NCBI RefSeq assembly: GCF_013256625.1
Contig: NZ_CP053908.1
Location: 1,798,001-1,862,000 of the forward strand
DNA length: 64,000 nucleotides
Reading direction: 5' to 3'
Source of the DNA: Hymenobacter sp. BRD128
Lineage (GTDB): Bacteria; Bacteroidota; Bacteroidia; Cytophagales; Hymenobacteraceae
In this document: positions 42,945-52,162 of the stretch, one piece after another
Layout of the letters: each line of letters starts with the position of its first letter
Numbering within the stretch: position 1 is the first letter of the stretch
Position numbers and translations under genes: made by a program
Notes under the pieces: generated by a model
Seen by the model: only the letters and a program-made list of their open reading frames with translations
Database searches by the model: none
Told to the model about the DNA's origin: nothing

Positions 42945-45900
42945 ATGCGTAACACCTGTTACTCAACTCACCAAGCCTACGAGCAGCCGGCGGCCCGGTC
43001 GGCGCTCAGCGGCAAGACGCTGCTGCTGGCTCTGTTTGTACCCCTAGCCGGCTATGCCCAAACCGCGCGCGAGGTATCGGGCAAGGTGACGGATAATACT
43101 GGCACCGGCCTGCCCGGCGTGACGGTGCTCGTGACGGGCACGTCCGTGGGGGCAAGCACCGGGGCCGACGGTAGCTTCCGGCTGCAGGTGCCGGCCACGG
43201 CTACCTCCCTCACGGTCTCGTTTGTGGGCTACGCCAAGCAAACGGTCGATATTACGGGCCGCAATACGGTAACCATTGCGCTAAAAGACGACGCCCAGGC
43301 ACTGAGCGACGTGGTGGTAGTTGGCTACGGCACGGTCAAGAAAAGTGACCTGACCGGGGCAGTGAGTGCCCTAAATCCGAAAGATTTCAATAAGGGTACC
43401 TTCACCTCGCCCGACCAGTTGATTCAGGGCCGCGCCTCGGGCGTGCAGGTGACGCAGAATAGCGGGCAGCCCGGCGGCGCCAGCACCATCCGCATCCGAG
43501 GCAACTCGGCCGTGACGGGCACTGGCCAGCCGCTGTACGTGGTAGATGGCGTGCCGCTCGATGGCCGCTCGGCCACGCCTGGCTCTTCTACTGCTTTCGG
43601 CGATAGCCCAGCTAGCAACCCGCTCAACTTCCTCAATCCGGCCGATATTGAAAGCATCGACATCTTGAAAGATGCTTCGGCCACCGCTATTTACGGTTCG
43701 CGTGCAGCCTACGGCGTAGTAATTATCACCACCAAGCGGGGCAAGGCGGGCGAAACCCGCATTGACTTTGGCGCGGCAGCCGGCTTCTCGCGCATTTTGC
43801 GCCGCATCGATGTGCTGAATGCCGACCAGTACCGACAGGCGCTGACCTACTACGGCGCCCCGGCCACCAACGACAAGGGCCAGAACAATGACCCGTTCGG
43901 CGCTATTCTGCAAAATGGCCCGCTCCAGAACTACAACCTAGCAGCCAGCGGCGGCACCGAATACAACCGCTACCGCGTGTCGCTAGGCTACCTCAACCAA
44001 AAGGGTATCATCAAAAACTCGGGTATTGAGAAATACAGCGGCGCGTTTGCAGGCAATTTCAAATTCTTGGAAAGCAAGCGACTAGGCCTCGATGCTAACT
44101 TAAAAGTAACGCAGTCCAATGAGCAGTTGGCCCCCATTACCAATAACGGTGACTACCGGGGTACGGTAATCGGCCAGGCGCTGGCTTGGAACCCCACCGA
44201 CTCGCTCTACAGCGCCAACGGCCTGCCGATAGCGCGCCTGGGCAGCAGCACCATCAACCCGGTGGCCATGCTAGCCTACTACCACGACCGCGCCCGCACC
44301 ACCACGGCGCAGGTATCGCTCTCGCCCTATTACAAATTCAACGACTGGCTGGAGTACCGCGCCTTGGTGGCAGGCACCTACAGTACGGGCCAGCGCCGCA
44401 CCAGCATCGACCAGCGCCTCAACATCTCTGATTATCAGCAGGTGGGCTACGCGCAAATCAATACGGCCGAGCTGCTGACGCAGCAAATGACCCACACGCT
44501 GAACTTCAACAAAAAGCTGGGCAGCAGCTTCAACCTCAATGCCCTGCTAGGCTACGAGTACCAGCGGTTTAATAATACTACTACTTCGCTCAGCGGCCGC
44601 GGGCCGGTGAACACGGTAACGGGGGCCCCCATTGGCTTCGGTACTTACGGGCTCGACTACACCAACTACATCCAGTACTCCAACCCCTCGGGCCGCTCTG
44701 TCTCCTCGACTGTTGACCCCATTTCGGAGCTTCAGTCATACTTTGGTCGGGTTATTTTGAACTACAAGGACCGCTACCTGCTGACGGCTACGTTACGCTC
44801 GGACGGCTCCACGAAGTTTGGCTCCAATCACCGCTACGGCTACTTCCCATCGGTGTCGGCGGCCTGGGATATCAGCCAGGAAGAATTCTTCAAGGTGTCG
44901 GCCATCAACCAGATGAAGCTGCGTGCCGGCTACGGCCGCACCGGCAACCAGGAATTCCCGGCCGGCTCAGCACAGTCGCAGTACACGTTCCAGAATAACA
45001 ACGGGGGCCTAGCGCAGATTACCAACGCCAACCCTGACCTGAAATGGCAGTCGGACGAGCAATTTGATATTGGCACGGACCTCGCGCTGTTCAACAACCG
45101 CCTGACCATAACGGCCGACTACTTCTACAAGCGTACCACCGACCTGCTGTTTCCCCGTAACCCGGGCTACCCATCGGCACCGGGCGGCAGCGTTATCTGG
45201 TTTAACCTGAACCCTGGGCAAGTTGTGAACAAAGGCGTTGAGCTTATCGCCAACGCCACTATTTTCGACACACCGAAGTTTGGCTTCACCATTGGTGGTA
45301 ATACCACCTTCGTGCGCAACTCGGTAAGCAATCTGCCCGAAGCTCTCATCATTCAAACCGGTACGCTAAACGGGCAGGGCTTGTCGGGGGTACTTTCCGA
45401 AACCATCCAGAACGGCCAGCCCATCAACGGCTTCCAGCTGCCTGTCTACAACGGTATCAACCCAACTACGGGCCTCTACAATGACTTTGGCGCCCGTCAA
45501 TACGCCGGCAACCCCAATCCCACCACCCTGCTAGGCCTCAACACGACGCTGCGCTTTGCCAAGCTTTCGCTCACGGCTAATTTCACGGGGGCATTTGGCA
45601 ACGTACTCTACAACAACACCTTCAATAGCGTATTGAACGTGAGCCAGATTCGGGCCGGCAAGAACATTTCGCTAGCCGAGTACCAGTCGGGCGTAAAAGA
45701 ATCGCTCTCCAACGCCGTAACGCCCTCGACCCGCTACTTAGAAAGCGGCAACTACCTGAAGCTCTCCAACCTGACGCTCTCCTACTCTGTGGGCGATGTG
45801 GCCGGGGTATTCAAAGGCCTGAATGTGTACGCCATCGGGCAGAACTTATTACTTTTCACTCACTATCGTGGTTTCGACCCCGAAGTGAACACCAACAAGG

Positions 45901-45989
45901 CTAACGGCGTGGTGCCCTCGGCTGGCATCGACTACACGGGTTATCCCTCGGCCCGCACGTTCACGTTCGGCTTCAACTTCTCGCTGTAA
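42945..45989 (+). CDS. SusC/RagA-family TonB-dependent transporter (alpha-glucoside locus)
   Basis: A 1014-residue outer-membrane receptor. A signal peptide ending about residue 38 (PLAGYAQ) is followed by the carboxypeptidase-regulatory-like domain (EVSGKVTDNTGTGLPGVTV), a TonB-box-like SDVVVVGYGTVKK, the plug (ESIDILKDASATAIYGSRA) and the barrel ending ...FTFGFNFSL. It pairs with the following SusD gene, 24 bp downstream. Cargo is inferred to be alpha-linked gluco- or fructo-oligosaccharides from the enzymes around it. TTTCCCACTTTAACCC in the upstream gap is a weaker version of the leader motif. Confidence 0.96.
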   Translation: MRNTCYSTHQAYEQPAARSALSGKTLLLALFVPLAGYAQTAREVSGKVTDNTGTGLPGVTVLVTGTSVGASTGADGSFRLQVPATATSLTVSFVGYAKQTVDITGRNTVTIALKDDAQALSDVVVVGYGTVKKSDLTGAVSALNPKDFNKGTFTSPDQLIQGRASGVQVTQNSGQPGGASTIRIRGNSAVTGTGQPLYVVDGVPLDGRSATPGSSTAFGDSPASNPLNFLNPADIESIDILKDASATAIYGSRAAYGVVIITTKRGKAGETRIDFGAAAGFSRILRRIDVLNADQYRQALTYYGAPATNDKGQNNDPFGAILQNGPLQNYNLAASGGTEYNRYRVSLGYLNQKGIIKNSGIEKYSGAFAGNFKFLESKRLGLDANLKVTQSNEQLAPITNNGDYRGTVIGQALAWNPTDSLYSANGLPIARLGSSTINPVAMLAYYHDRARTTTAQVSLSPYYKFNDWLEYRALVAGTYSTGQRRTSIDQRLNISDYQQVGYAQINTAELLTQQMTHTLNFNKKLGSSFNLNALLGYEYQRFNNTTTSLSGRGPVNTVTGAPIGFGTYGLDYTNYIQYSNPSGRSVSSTVDPISELQSYFGRVILNYKDRYLLTATLRSDGSTKFGSNHRYGYFPSVSAAWDISQEEFFKVSAINQMKLRAGYGRTGNQEFPAGSAQSQYTFQNNNGGLAQITNANPDLKWQSDEQFDIGTDLALFNNRLTITADYFYKRTTDLLFPRNPGYPSAPGGSVIWFNLNPGQVVNKGVELIANATIFDTPKFGFTIGGNTTFVRNSVSNLPEALIIQTGTLNGQGLSGVLSETIQNGQPINGFQLPVYNGINPTTGLYNDFGARQYAGNPNPTTLLGLNTTLRFAKLSLTANFTGAFGNVLYNNTFNSVLNVSQIRAGKNISLAEYQSGVKESLSNAVTPSTRYLESGNYLKLSNLTLSYSVGDVAGVFKGLNVYAIGQNLLLFTHYRGFDPEVNTNKANGVVPSAGIDYTGYPSARTFTFGFNFSL

Positions 45990-45997
45990 TCCCACCC
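45990..45997 (+). promoter_or_regulatory. TCCCACCC leader motif before susD
   Basis: TCCCACCC follows the SusC stop codon and ends 16 bases before the SusD ATG. It is a shortened form of the recurring motif and, like the copy before GH67, lies inside a probable operon. Confidence 0.4.
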
Positions 45998-46013
45998 AAG
46001 CTTTTATCTAGAT

Positions 46014-47576
46014 ATGAAAAAGACCCTAAGTGCAGCCGCCCTGCTAGCTATGCTGCAGTTGGCCAATAGCTGCAAGATTAACGAAGACCTGCAGGGTACC
46101 GCCACCTCCGACCAGGCGGCTACCGGCAACGCTTCGTCGCTACTCGACGGCGTTTACAACTCAATGCGCTCCCCTTTTCAGGGCGCTACGCAAGTGTTTG
46201 CCCTTTCGGAGGTAACTACCGACGAGCGCCTGATGCCGACCCGCGCCGGCGACTGGGACGATAACGGGGTGTGGCGGCAGCTGCACCAGCATACCTGGGA
46301 CGCCAACCACAGCCAGGTGCGCGACGCCTACGCCAATCTGGGTGGTATCGTGTTTGCGGCCACCGATATGCTGCAAACTAAGTTTGCCGCTACGGCGACC
46401 CAGCAGGCGCAAGCGCGCTTCCTACGTGCTTTTGCCATGTACTGGACGCTTGACCTCTACGACCAGGTGCCGTACCGGGAGCCGGGTGAGCTGGTATCGA
46501 CCAACGCCCAAGTACGTAAAGGCTCGGCCGCGCTCGACTATATCATTGCGGAAGTAACCGCCGCGCTGCCCAACCTGCCCGATGCGCCCGCTAGCCGGGC
46601 TACCAAGGATGCAGCCCGTTGCCTACTCATGAAGTGCTACCTCAACCGGGGGGTTTACTCCAACCGGCAGACGCCGACCTTTGCTGCGGCCGATATGAAC
46701 ATGGTCGTGACCCTAGCCGACCAGATTATCAGCAGCGGGCGCTATACGTTCGCGAAGAACTACTTCGACAATTTCGCGCCCGATAACACCAATATTGGTA
46801 CGGAAAATATTTTCACCGAGCTCAATATCGGGGGCGTCAGCAGCGGGGCGCAGTATGATTTGTGGCGCTTTATCTCGCACTACAACATGAACCCCAGTGG
46901 CTATAACGGCCCCTGCGCCTTGCCTAGCTTCTACAATAAATACGAGGCATCAGACCTGCGTCGGGGGCAGGTATACTCGTACACAAACGGTCCTGCTAAC
47001 CCTGGCCAGCACGTCAACGTGGGTTACCTCATCGGGCAGCAGTATAGCCTGCTGACTGGTGCAGCCCTAACCGACCGCCTAGGGAATCCGCTTTCCTTCA
47101 CCGCCTCGGTAAATATCATAGAAACCGGTGCCAACCTTGAGGTAACCGGCATCCGCCCTATGAAGTATCCTCCCGACTTCACTAACAACGGCGCAGGTAC
47201 TATCGATAACGATATGGTGCACTTCCGCCTGCCCGACGTTATTCTAATGAAGGCTGAGGCCATTATGCGCGGGGCTACGGGCACCACGGCCGGCTCCTAC
47301 GGCAGCACGCCGCTGGCGCTGGTTAATTCCGTCCGCACGCATCCTACCCGTGCGGCCAGCGCGCTTGCCAGCGTGAGCCTCACCGACATCTACGACGAGC
47401 GCGGCCGTGAGCTGTACCTGGAGCTGTGGCGCCGCCAGGATATGGTACGCTTCGGTAAGTTCTTGGGCCCTATTGAGCAAGGCCCCACGAGTTCAGACCC
47501 CAAATACCTGATTTTCCCGATTCCGAACCAGCAACTGGCCGTGAATCCCAACCTTACTCAGAACCCTGGGTATTAA
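46014..47576 (+). CDS. SusD/RagB-family surface glycan-binding lipoprotein (alpha-glucoside locus)
   Basis: A 520-residue SusD-type lipoprotein with lipidated Cys20 (MKKTLSAAALLAMLQLANSC). It has the early helical repeats (QQAQARFLRAFAMYWTLDLYDQVPY), the late family block VHFRLPDVILMKAEAIMRG and the usual ending (LIFPIPNQQLAVNPNLTQNPGY). Together with SusC it should capture and import oligosaccharides. A strong terminator hairpin follows, separating it from the trehalase gene. Confidence 0.95.
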   Translation: MKKTLSAAALLAMLQLANSCKINEDLQGTATSDQAATGNASSLLDGVYNSMRSPFQGATQVFALSEVTTDERLMPTRAGDWDDNGVWRQLHQHTWDANHSQVRDAYANLGGIVFAATDMLQTKFAATATQQAQARFLRAFAMYWTLDLYDQVPYREPGELVSTNAQVRKGSAALDYIIAEVTAALPNLPDAPASRATKDAARCLLMKCYLNRGVYSNRQTPTFAAADMNMVVTLADQIISSGRYTFAKNYFDNFAPDNTNIGTENIFTELNIGGVSSGAQYDLWRFISHYNMNPSGYNGPCALPSFYNKYEASDLRRGQVYSYTNGPANPGQHVNVGYLIGQQYSLLTGAALTDRLGNPLSFTASVNIIETGANLEVTGIRPMKYPPDFTNNGAGTIDNDMVHFRLPDVILMKAEAIMRGATGTTAGSYGSTPLALVNSVRTHPTRAASALASVSLTDIYDERGRELYLELWRRQDMVRFGKFLGPIEQGPTSSDPKYLIFPIPNQQLAVNPNLTQNPGY

Positions 47577-47597
47577 CAGGTAAGCGCTAGGCCCGAA

Positions 47598-47638
47598 AGC
47601 AGCAGCGGTTGGCAGTAGCCGGCCGCTGCTCTTTTTTT
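47598..47638 (+). terminator. Rho-independent-like terminator after susD
   Basis: AGCAGCGG (47601-47608) pairs with CCGCTGCT (47623-47630) and is followed by seven T residues. It marks the end of the SusC/SusD transcript, so trehalase may have its own promoter or be reached by read-through. Confidence 0.75.
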
Positions 47639-47693
47639 GAGCTTAGCGGCTAGCCTGCCGGTTACTTTTTACGCTGCTTATTACATCTTCCTT

Positions 47694-49292
47694 ATGCATA
47701 CCAAAAACCTGTGGGCCGCCGCGCTTCTGCTGCTGGCCGGCCCGGCCCTAGCCCAGCCGGCCGCCCAGCCCACGCCGCGCCGGCTGTATCCCGGCTTATT
47801 CGAAGCCGTTCAGCTGGGCCGGGTGTATCCCGATGGCAAAACCTTCGTGGATATGCTGCCCACCGCCGCGCCGGCCGCCGTACTGGCCGCCTACGCCAAG
47901 GAAAAAGGCCAGCCGGGCTTCGACCTGAAGGCGTTTGCCAAGCGTTACTTCTACCTACCCACCACCGACACGGCGCAGTATCGCAGCAATATCCAGGCCG
48001 GCATCCGGGCGCACCTCGACACGCTCTGGACGGTGCTGCGGCGGCCAGCCCAGGCCACCGCGCCGCCCTACTCGTCGCTGCTGCCGCTGCCGCACTCCTA
48101 CGTGGTGCCGGGCGGGCGCTTCCGGGAGGTGTACTACTGGGACTCGTACTTTACGATGCTCGGGCTGCGCGAGGCGGGCCGGCTGACCCAGGTGCGTGAC
48201 ATGGTTGACAATTTTGCCTACCTGATTGACAAGCTGGGCTTTATTCCCAACGGCAACCGTACCTACTACCTTACCCGCTCGCAGCCGCCCTTCTTTGCCC
48301 AGATGGTCGGCCTGCTCGCCACCGGCCCCGACTCGACGGCCGTGCTGACCCGCTACCGCCCCGCGCTGGCCCGCGAATATGCCTACTGGATGGCCGGCGC
48401 CGACCAGCTCAAGCCCGGCCAGGCCGACCGCCGCGCCGTGCGCCTGCCCGGCGGCGAGCGCCTGAACCGCTACTGGGACGAGAGCGACCAGCCCCGCGAG
48501 GAGTCGTACCGCGAAGACGTGGAAGCCGCCAAGCTCAGCAAGCAGCCGCCCGCCCAATTCTTCCATAATGTGCGCGCCGCCGCCGCCTCGGGCTGGGATT
48601 TCAGCACCCGCTGGTTTGGGCCCGCTGGGCAGCTCAGCTCCATTCATACTACTGACTTAGTGCCGGTTGACCTCAACTGCCTGCTGCTGGTGCTGGAGCA
48701 AACCCTGGCCCGCGCCAGCCGCGCCGCCGGCCAGCCCGCCGAGGCCAGCCAGTATCGCCAGAAGGCGCTGGCCCGCGCCACTGCCATCCAGCGCTACTGC
48801 TGGGATGCGCAGGCCGGCTTTTTTGTCGATTATGACTTACCCCAAAAGAAGCTGGCTAGCATACGTACCCTGGCCGGGGTTTTTCCGCTTACCTACGGCG
48901 TGGCCACACCGGCCCAGGCCCGCGCCGTGGCTAGCCGCCTCCAAAGCGAGTTTTTGCGCCCCGGCGGCGTGCTCACTACCACCAATGCCAGCCACCAGCA
49001 GTGGGATGCGCCCAACGGCTGGGCGCCCCTGCAATACCTCACGGTGGCCGGCCTGCGCCGCTACCAGCTGCCCGCCCTGGCCGACACCATCGCCCACCGC
49101 TGGACGACCCTCAACGTGCGGGTTTTCGGCCGCACCGGCCGGCTGCTGGAAAAATACAACGTGGAAGACTTGAGCCGCACCGCCGGCGGCGGCGAATACC
49201 CACTGCAAGACGGTTTCGGCTGGACCAATGGTGTGCTGCTCAAGCTGCTGGATGAGCAACGCAGCCGGGAGCAGCGCCGCAAGTCGCTGTAA
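47694..49292 (+). CDS. treA: GH37 alpha,alpha-trehalase, exported
   Basis: Trehalase hydrolyses trehalose to two glucose molecules. From ATG 47694 the 532-residue protein has a signal peptide (MHTKNLWAAALLLLAGPALAQ). It carries both GH37 signatures: PGGRFREVYYWDSYFTMLGL (about 141-160) and QWDAPNGWAPLQ (about 436-447). The length matches periplasmic TreA. With GH65 and GH13 nearby it completes an enzyme set for glucose-glucose disaccharides. It is the last gene of the locus on this strand; a long hairpin repeat follows. Confidence 0.96.
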   Translation: MHTKNLWAAALLLLAGPALAQPAAQPTPRRLYPGLFEAVQLGRVYPDGKTFVDMLPTAAPAAVLAAYAKEKGQPGFDLKAFAKRYFYLPTTDTAQYRSNIQAGIRAHLDTLWTVLRRPAQATAPPYSSLLPLPHSYVVPGGRFREVYYWDSYFTMLGLREAGRLTQVRDMVDNFAYLIDKLGFIPNGNRTYYLTRSQPPFFAQMVGLLATGPDSTAVLTRYRPALAREYAYWMAGADQLKPGQADRRAVRLPGGERLNRYWDESDQPREESYREDVEAAKLSKQPPAQFFHNVRAAAASGWDFSTRWFGPAGQLSSIHTTDLVPVDLNCLLLVLEQTLARASRAAGQPAEASQYRQKALARATAIQRYCWDAQAGFFVDYDLPQKKLASIRTLAGVFPLTYGVATPAQARAVASRLQSEFLRPGGVLTTTNASHQQWDAPNGWAPLQYLTVAGLRRYQLPALADTIAHRWTTLNVRVFGRTGRLLEKYNVEDLSRTAGGGEYPLQDGFGWTNGVLLKLLDEQRSREQRRKSL

Positions 49293-49314
49293 GGTTTGCC
49301 AAGCGCTGACGAAG

Positions 49315-49403
49315 AAGGCCGCCGGGCTAAGCTGGTCGAAGCATCTCTACCGCGCGACCCTAGCCGCGTGGTAAAGTGTTTCGCTAAGCTCAGCCCGGCG
49401 GCC
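49315..49403. repeat. Long imperfect hairpin repeat between trehalase and M28 peptidase genes
   Basis: The left arm starts with GGCCGCCGGGCTAAGC and the right arm ends with GCTCAGCCCGGCGGCC; complementarity continues with several mismatches for about 40 bases. The core GTCGAAGCATCTCTACCGCG matches the copy at 55446. It lies between convergent genes and may also act as a bidirectional terminator. Confidence 0.65.
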
Positions 49404-49463
49404 TATTTTGAGGACTATCAGTATTAGGTAGGATGCAGCCAATCGTGGCGTCGCTAGCCCCTG

Positions 49464-50867
49464 CTACAGCCCATACTTGCCCAGCAGGTAGATGAGCGCG
49501 GCCATGCTGGCGCCGCCCAGTTCCAGCTCGCGGCGGTTTACCTGCTCGAAGGTGTCGAGCACCGAGTGGTGCAGGTCGAAGTAGCGTTGCGAGTCGCAGT
49601 CGTAGCCGAAAAGGGCCACCGGGTGCACAGCGGCGGTCAGCGGCTCGATGTCGGTGCCGGCGTGGCCGGGGGTGAGCTGGCCGGATAAGTAAGGGGCCAG
49701 CAGCGGCTTCCAGGCCGCCACTTTCTGAAATACAGCGGGCGTAGCTTCCACGTTAAAGCCGCGCGGGGTAAAGCCGCCGCCGTCGCTCTCGATGGCCGCC
49801 AGGTGGGTTTCGTGGTTTTGCTTGGCGAGCTCAGCATACTTATCGCCGCCGCGGGTGCCGTTTTCCTCGTTCATGAAGAGCACGGCGCGCACGGTACGCT
49901 CGGGGCGCAGCCCGGCGGCCTTGAGCAGGCGCAGGGCCTCAATGCTTTGCACTACGCCGGTACCGTCGTCGTGGGCCCCCTGGGCCAGGTCCCACGAGTC
50001 GAGATGGCCGCCCACGGTGATAACCTGCTCGGGATATTTCGAGCCCCGAACTTCGCCCACCACGTTGTAGCTTTTCTCATCGGGCAGTTGCAAGCAGCTC
50101 ATTTCCAGCTCAAACTCTAGCTTGGGGTCGGCGGCCAGCAACTGGCTGAGCTGGTCGGCGGCCTGGGTGCTGAGGGCGGCGCCGGGCACTTTGGTGGGCG
50201 TGTCGCCGTAGTTGGTGGCGCCGGTGTGGGGGTTGTTGTCGCGGGCAGCGGTGAGCGAGCGCACCAAGGCGCCTACCGCGCCGCGCCGGCCGGCCTCGGC
50301 GGGGCCCGAGCGACGCTGGTCGCCGGCGCCGCCGTAGGCCGCGCCGGGCTCAATGAGGCGGTCGTCGAAGGGCCGGTTGAAGAAAATAAACTTGCCGCGC
50401 ACCGCGTCGTCGGGTAAGGCTTTTAGCTCGGCCAGGCTCTTGACCTCAACTACCCCGGCGCGCAGGGGTTTATTGCCGGGCGTGGCGACCGAGCCACCCA
50501 GCGCACACACGGCCACCGAGATGCTTTTACCCTTATTACCAATAATTTGTCCTTTTTCCTTAGCGCCGCGCACCCAGTGCGGCACCATACATTCCTGCAA
50601 GTAGACTTTGTCGAAGCAGTTGGCTTTTTCCATCGTCAGCTTGCCCCATTGCACGGCCAGCGCGGCCTGGGGCGAGCCCGAGAGGCGGGCGCCGATTTTC
50701 TGGCAGAGGTAGCGCAGGTTGTCGTAGCTCTGGCCGCGCAGCAGCGCCTCGTCGTAAATCTTGCGAATGGTGAGAGAATCGGCTTTGGCAGAAGTGGTTT
50801 GGGCCTGGGCGGTAGTTACGCTGGCAGCCAGCAGGCCCGCCAGGAGCAGCGAGGAAAATGAACGCAT
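49464..50867 (-). CDS. M28-family zinc aminopeptidase/carboxypeptidase Q-like, exported
   Basis: A 467-residue exported peptidase. ATG 50867 starts a signal peptide (MRSFSSLLLAGLLAASVTTAQAQ). A protease-associated-type insertion (about 110-260) precedes the zinc domain, which shows the dizinc ligands and catalytic residues in VGGHLDSWDLAQGAHDDGTG, FMNEENGTRGG, AIESDGGG and DLHHSVLDT. It resembles plasma glutamate carboxypeptidase/carboxypeptidase Q proteins of Bacteroidota, probably a periplasmic dipeptidase. An exact -7 box lies 31 bases upstream of the ATG. Confidence 0.92.
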   Translation of the reverse strand: MRSFSSLLLAGLLAASVTTAQAQTTSAKADSLTIRKIYDEALLRGQSYDNLRYLCQKIGARLSGSPQAALAVQWGKLTMEKANCFDKVYLQECMVPHWVRGAKEKGQIIGNKGKSISVAVCALGGSVATPGNKPLRAGVVEVKSLAELKALPDDAVRGKFIFFNRPFDDRLIEPGAAYGGAGDQRRSGPAEAGRRGAVGALVRSLTAARDNNPHTGATNYGDTPTKVPGAALSTQAADQLSQLLAADPKLEFELEMSCLQLPDEKSYNVVGEVRGSKYPEQVITVGGHLDSWDLAQGAHDDGTGVVQSIEALRLLKAAGLRPERTVRAVLFMNEENGTRGGDKYAELAKQNHETHLAAIESDGGGFTPRGFNVEATPAVFQKVAAWKPLLAPYLSGQLTPGHAGTDIEPLTAAVHPVALFGYDCDSQRYFDLHHSVLDTFEQVNRRELELGGASMAALIYLLGKYGL

Positions 50868-50897
50868 AGGGAAAGCAGCAGAAAAAGCGTGTTTGGC

Positions 50898-50905
50898 CAA
50901 AAGTA
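50898..50905 (-). promoter_or_regulatory. -7 promoter box for the M28 peptidase
   Basis: The minus strand reads TACTTTTG, an exact TAnnTTTG match upstream of the ATG at 50867. No -33 element was recognised. Confidence 0.5.
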
Positions 50906-50929
50906 CCAGGCTAGCGGCTTTTATTCCTA

Positions 50930-52123
50930 CTATTTATTACCCGGGCGCCAAAGGCCGCGCTCGCGCAACATCCGGGCTAGCGGCGTGCCGGGGCGCAACA
51001 GGGGCACTACTTCTGCATAAGGAATATAGATTTTCACGCCCCCTACCACCTTGTTAGTCAAGTCACTCTCTTCAAAAGTGAGCAGAATGTTGTTCAACTC
51101 CAGCCCTACGTGGCCCGCTACGGCGGGCTGGTCGGCGTCGAGCCAGTCTTCGGGCAGGCTATCCGCGTCGGCCTGAAAATGCCGGATTACCAGCGCGCGA
51201 AACTGTGCTTCAGCGCTGGGCCACAGCAGTTGGGCTAACTCTACCGGCGCCCCGGTTGCCAGGTCATAGATGGCATTGCCTGCGCTGTGCCCAAGGTGGG
51301 TACCGCCCGAATACCAAGTCTGAAACGTGCTGACCGAGAGCAGGCCATAGTCGTTGAACGTAACGTCGGTGATGCCTTCCGTTTCCTCCTGCACGGGGTT
51401 ATCGCGCAGGTAAGCCTGCCTCTCGGCGCGGCGGCGGGCCGGGCCAGGGCATTGCAACTGGCGCAGGGCCGGGCGCAGCGTGTCGGGCCCGAGCAGATGC
51501 AGGTAGCCGCGCTCTAGGGTAGCGGTGGCAGAATAATTACTATTAGCGGCCGCTCCGTCTTTTGGCTGCGGCAGCGGGCCCTCAGCACCCTCCGTCAGAA
51601 TCTCGTAGCGCACGGCTAGCTGATGGTGCCGGGCATCCTGGTATTCTTCGCGCAGCACAAAGGGCCGGAGCCGGCCCCCGGGGCTGGCCCAGGTTCCGCT
51701 GAGCATGGCGCCCGCAGGCTGGCTAGCCTGCCACTGGCCGGTAATGGTCCGCTTTTCGGTATCGCTCGGCTCGGTGAGGGCTAGCGGCCGGCCGGGCTGA
51801 TAAGCCGCATTGCTTTCCAGCGCCAAGGTGCCTCCTTTGCCGTAGCCGTAGTAATAAGAGCCCTGGCAAGCTGCTGGTTCGTGGTCGTGGGCGGGCTTAA
51901 AAGTCAGCTCCACCGTTACGAGCTGGCCGCCCACGGTGCCCTGGTAGCGGTGGTAGCCCGTGTAAGGCGCGGCTAGGGCAGCAGGCGATGAGCTAGCGGC
52001 TGAGGTGGCCCGCACGGGCAACGCCGCCAGCTGGGCTTTCTCGGTCGATTTAGTATCAGGCTGGCAGCCAGCTATTAGCGCCAGCCCGCTAATTATCCAC
52101 CCCGCTCGCGACAACTTACGCAT
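50930..52123 (-). CDS. DUF3298-like lipoprotein of unknown function
   Basis: A 397-residue lipoprotein (signal ending LALIAGC, Cys20). The N-terminal half (about 55-180) is a beta-rich domain with GYHRYQGTVGGQLVTVELTF and IQW-like repeats (ITGQWQASQPAG). The C-terminal part, from SVSTFQTWYSGGTHLGHSAG through YDLATGAPVELAQLL to IPYAEVVPLLRPG, looks like the DUF3298/RsiV-type domain. RsiV is an anti-sigma factor that binds lysozyme in Bacillus, but this protein has no cytoplasmic anti-sigma part, so that function should not be transferred. It overlaps no neighbour. Confidence 0.75.
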   Translation of the reverse strand: MRKLSRAGWIISGLALIAGCQPDTKSTEKAQLAALPVRATSAASSSPAALAAPYTGYHRYQGTVGGQLVTVELTFKPAHDHEPAACQGSYYYGYGKGGTLALESNAAYQPGRPLALTEPSDTEKRTITGQWQASQPAGAMLSGTWASPGGRLRPFVLREEYQDARHHQLAVRYEILTEGAEGPLPQPKDGAAANSNYSATATLERGYLHLLGPDTLRPALRQLQCPGPARRRAERQAYLRDNPVQEETEGITDVTFNDYGLLSVSTFQTWYSGGTHLGHSAGNAIYDLATGAPVELAQLLWPSAEAQFRALVIRHFQADADSLPEDWLDADQPAVAGHVGLELNNILLTFEESDLTNKVVGGVKIYIPYAEVVPLLRPGTPLARMLRERGLWRPGNK

Positions 52124-52162
52124 GACTTCTTTTCAACAAACCTACCGGAAACATTCGCCGCT

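Noticed and set aside
50930..52123. Assigning the DUF3298-like lipoprotein as an RsiV-type anti-sigma factor
   Set aside because: It has a lipoprotein signal and no cytoplasmic anti-sigma domain, and no sigma-factor gene is adjacent.
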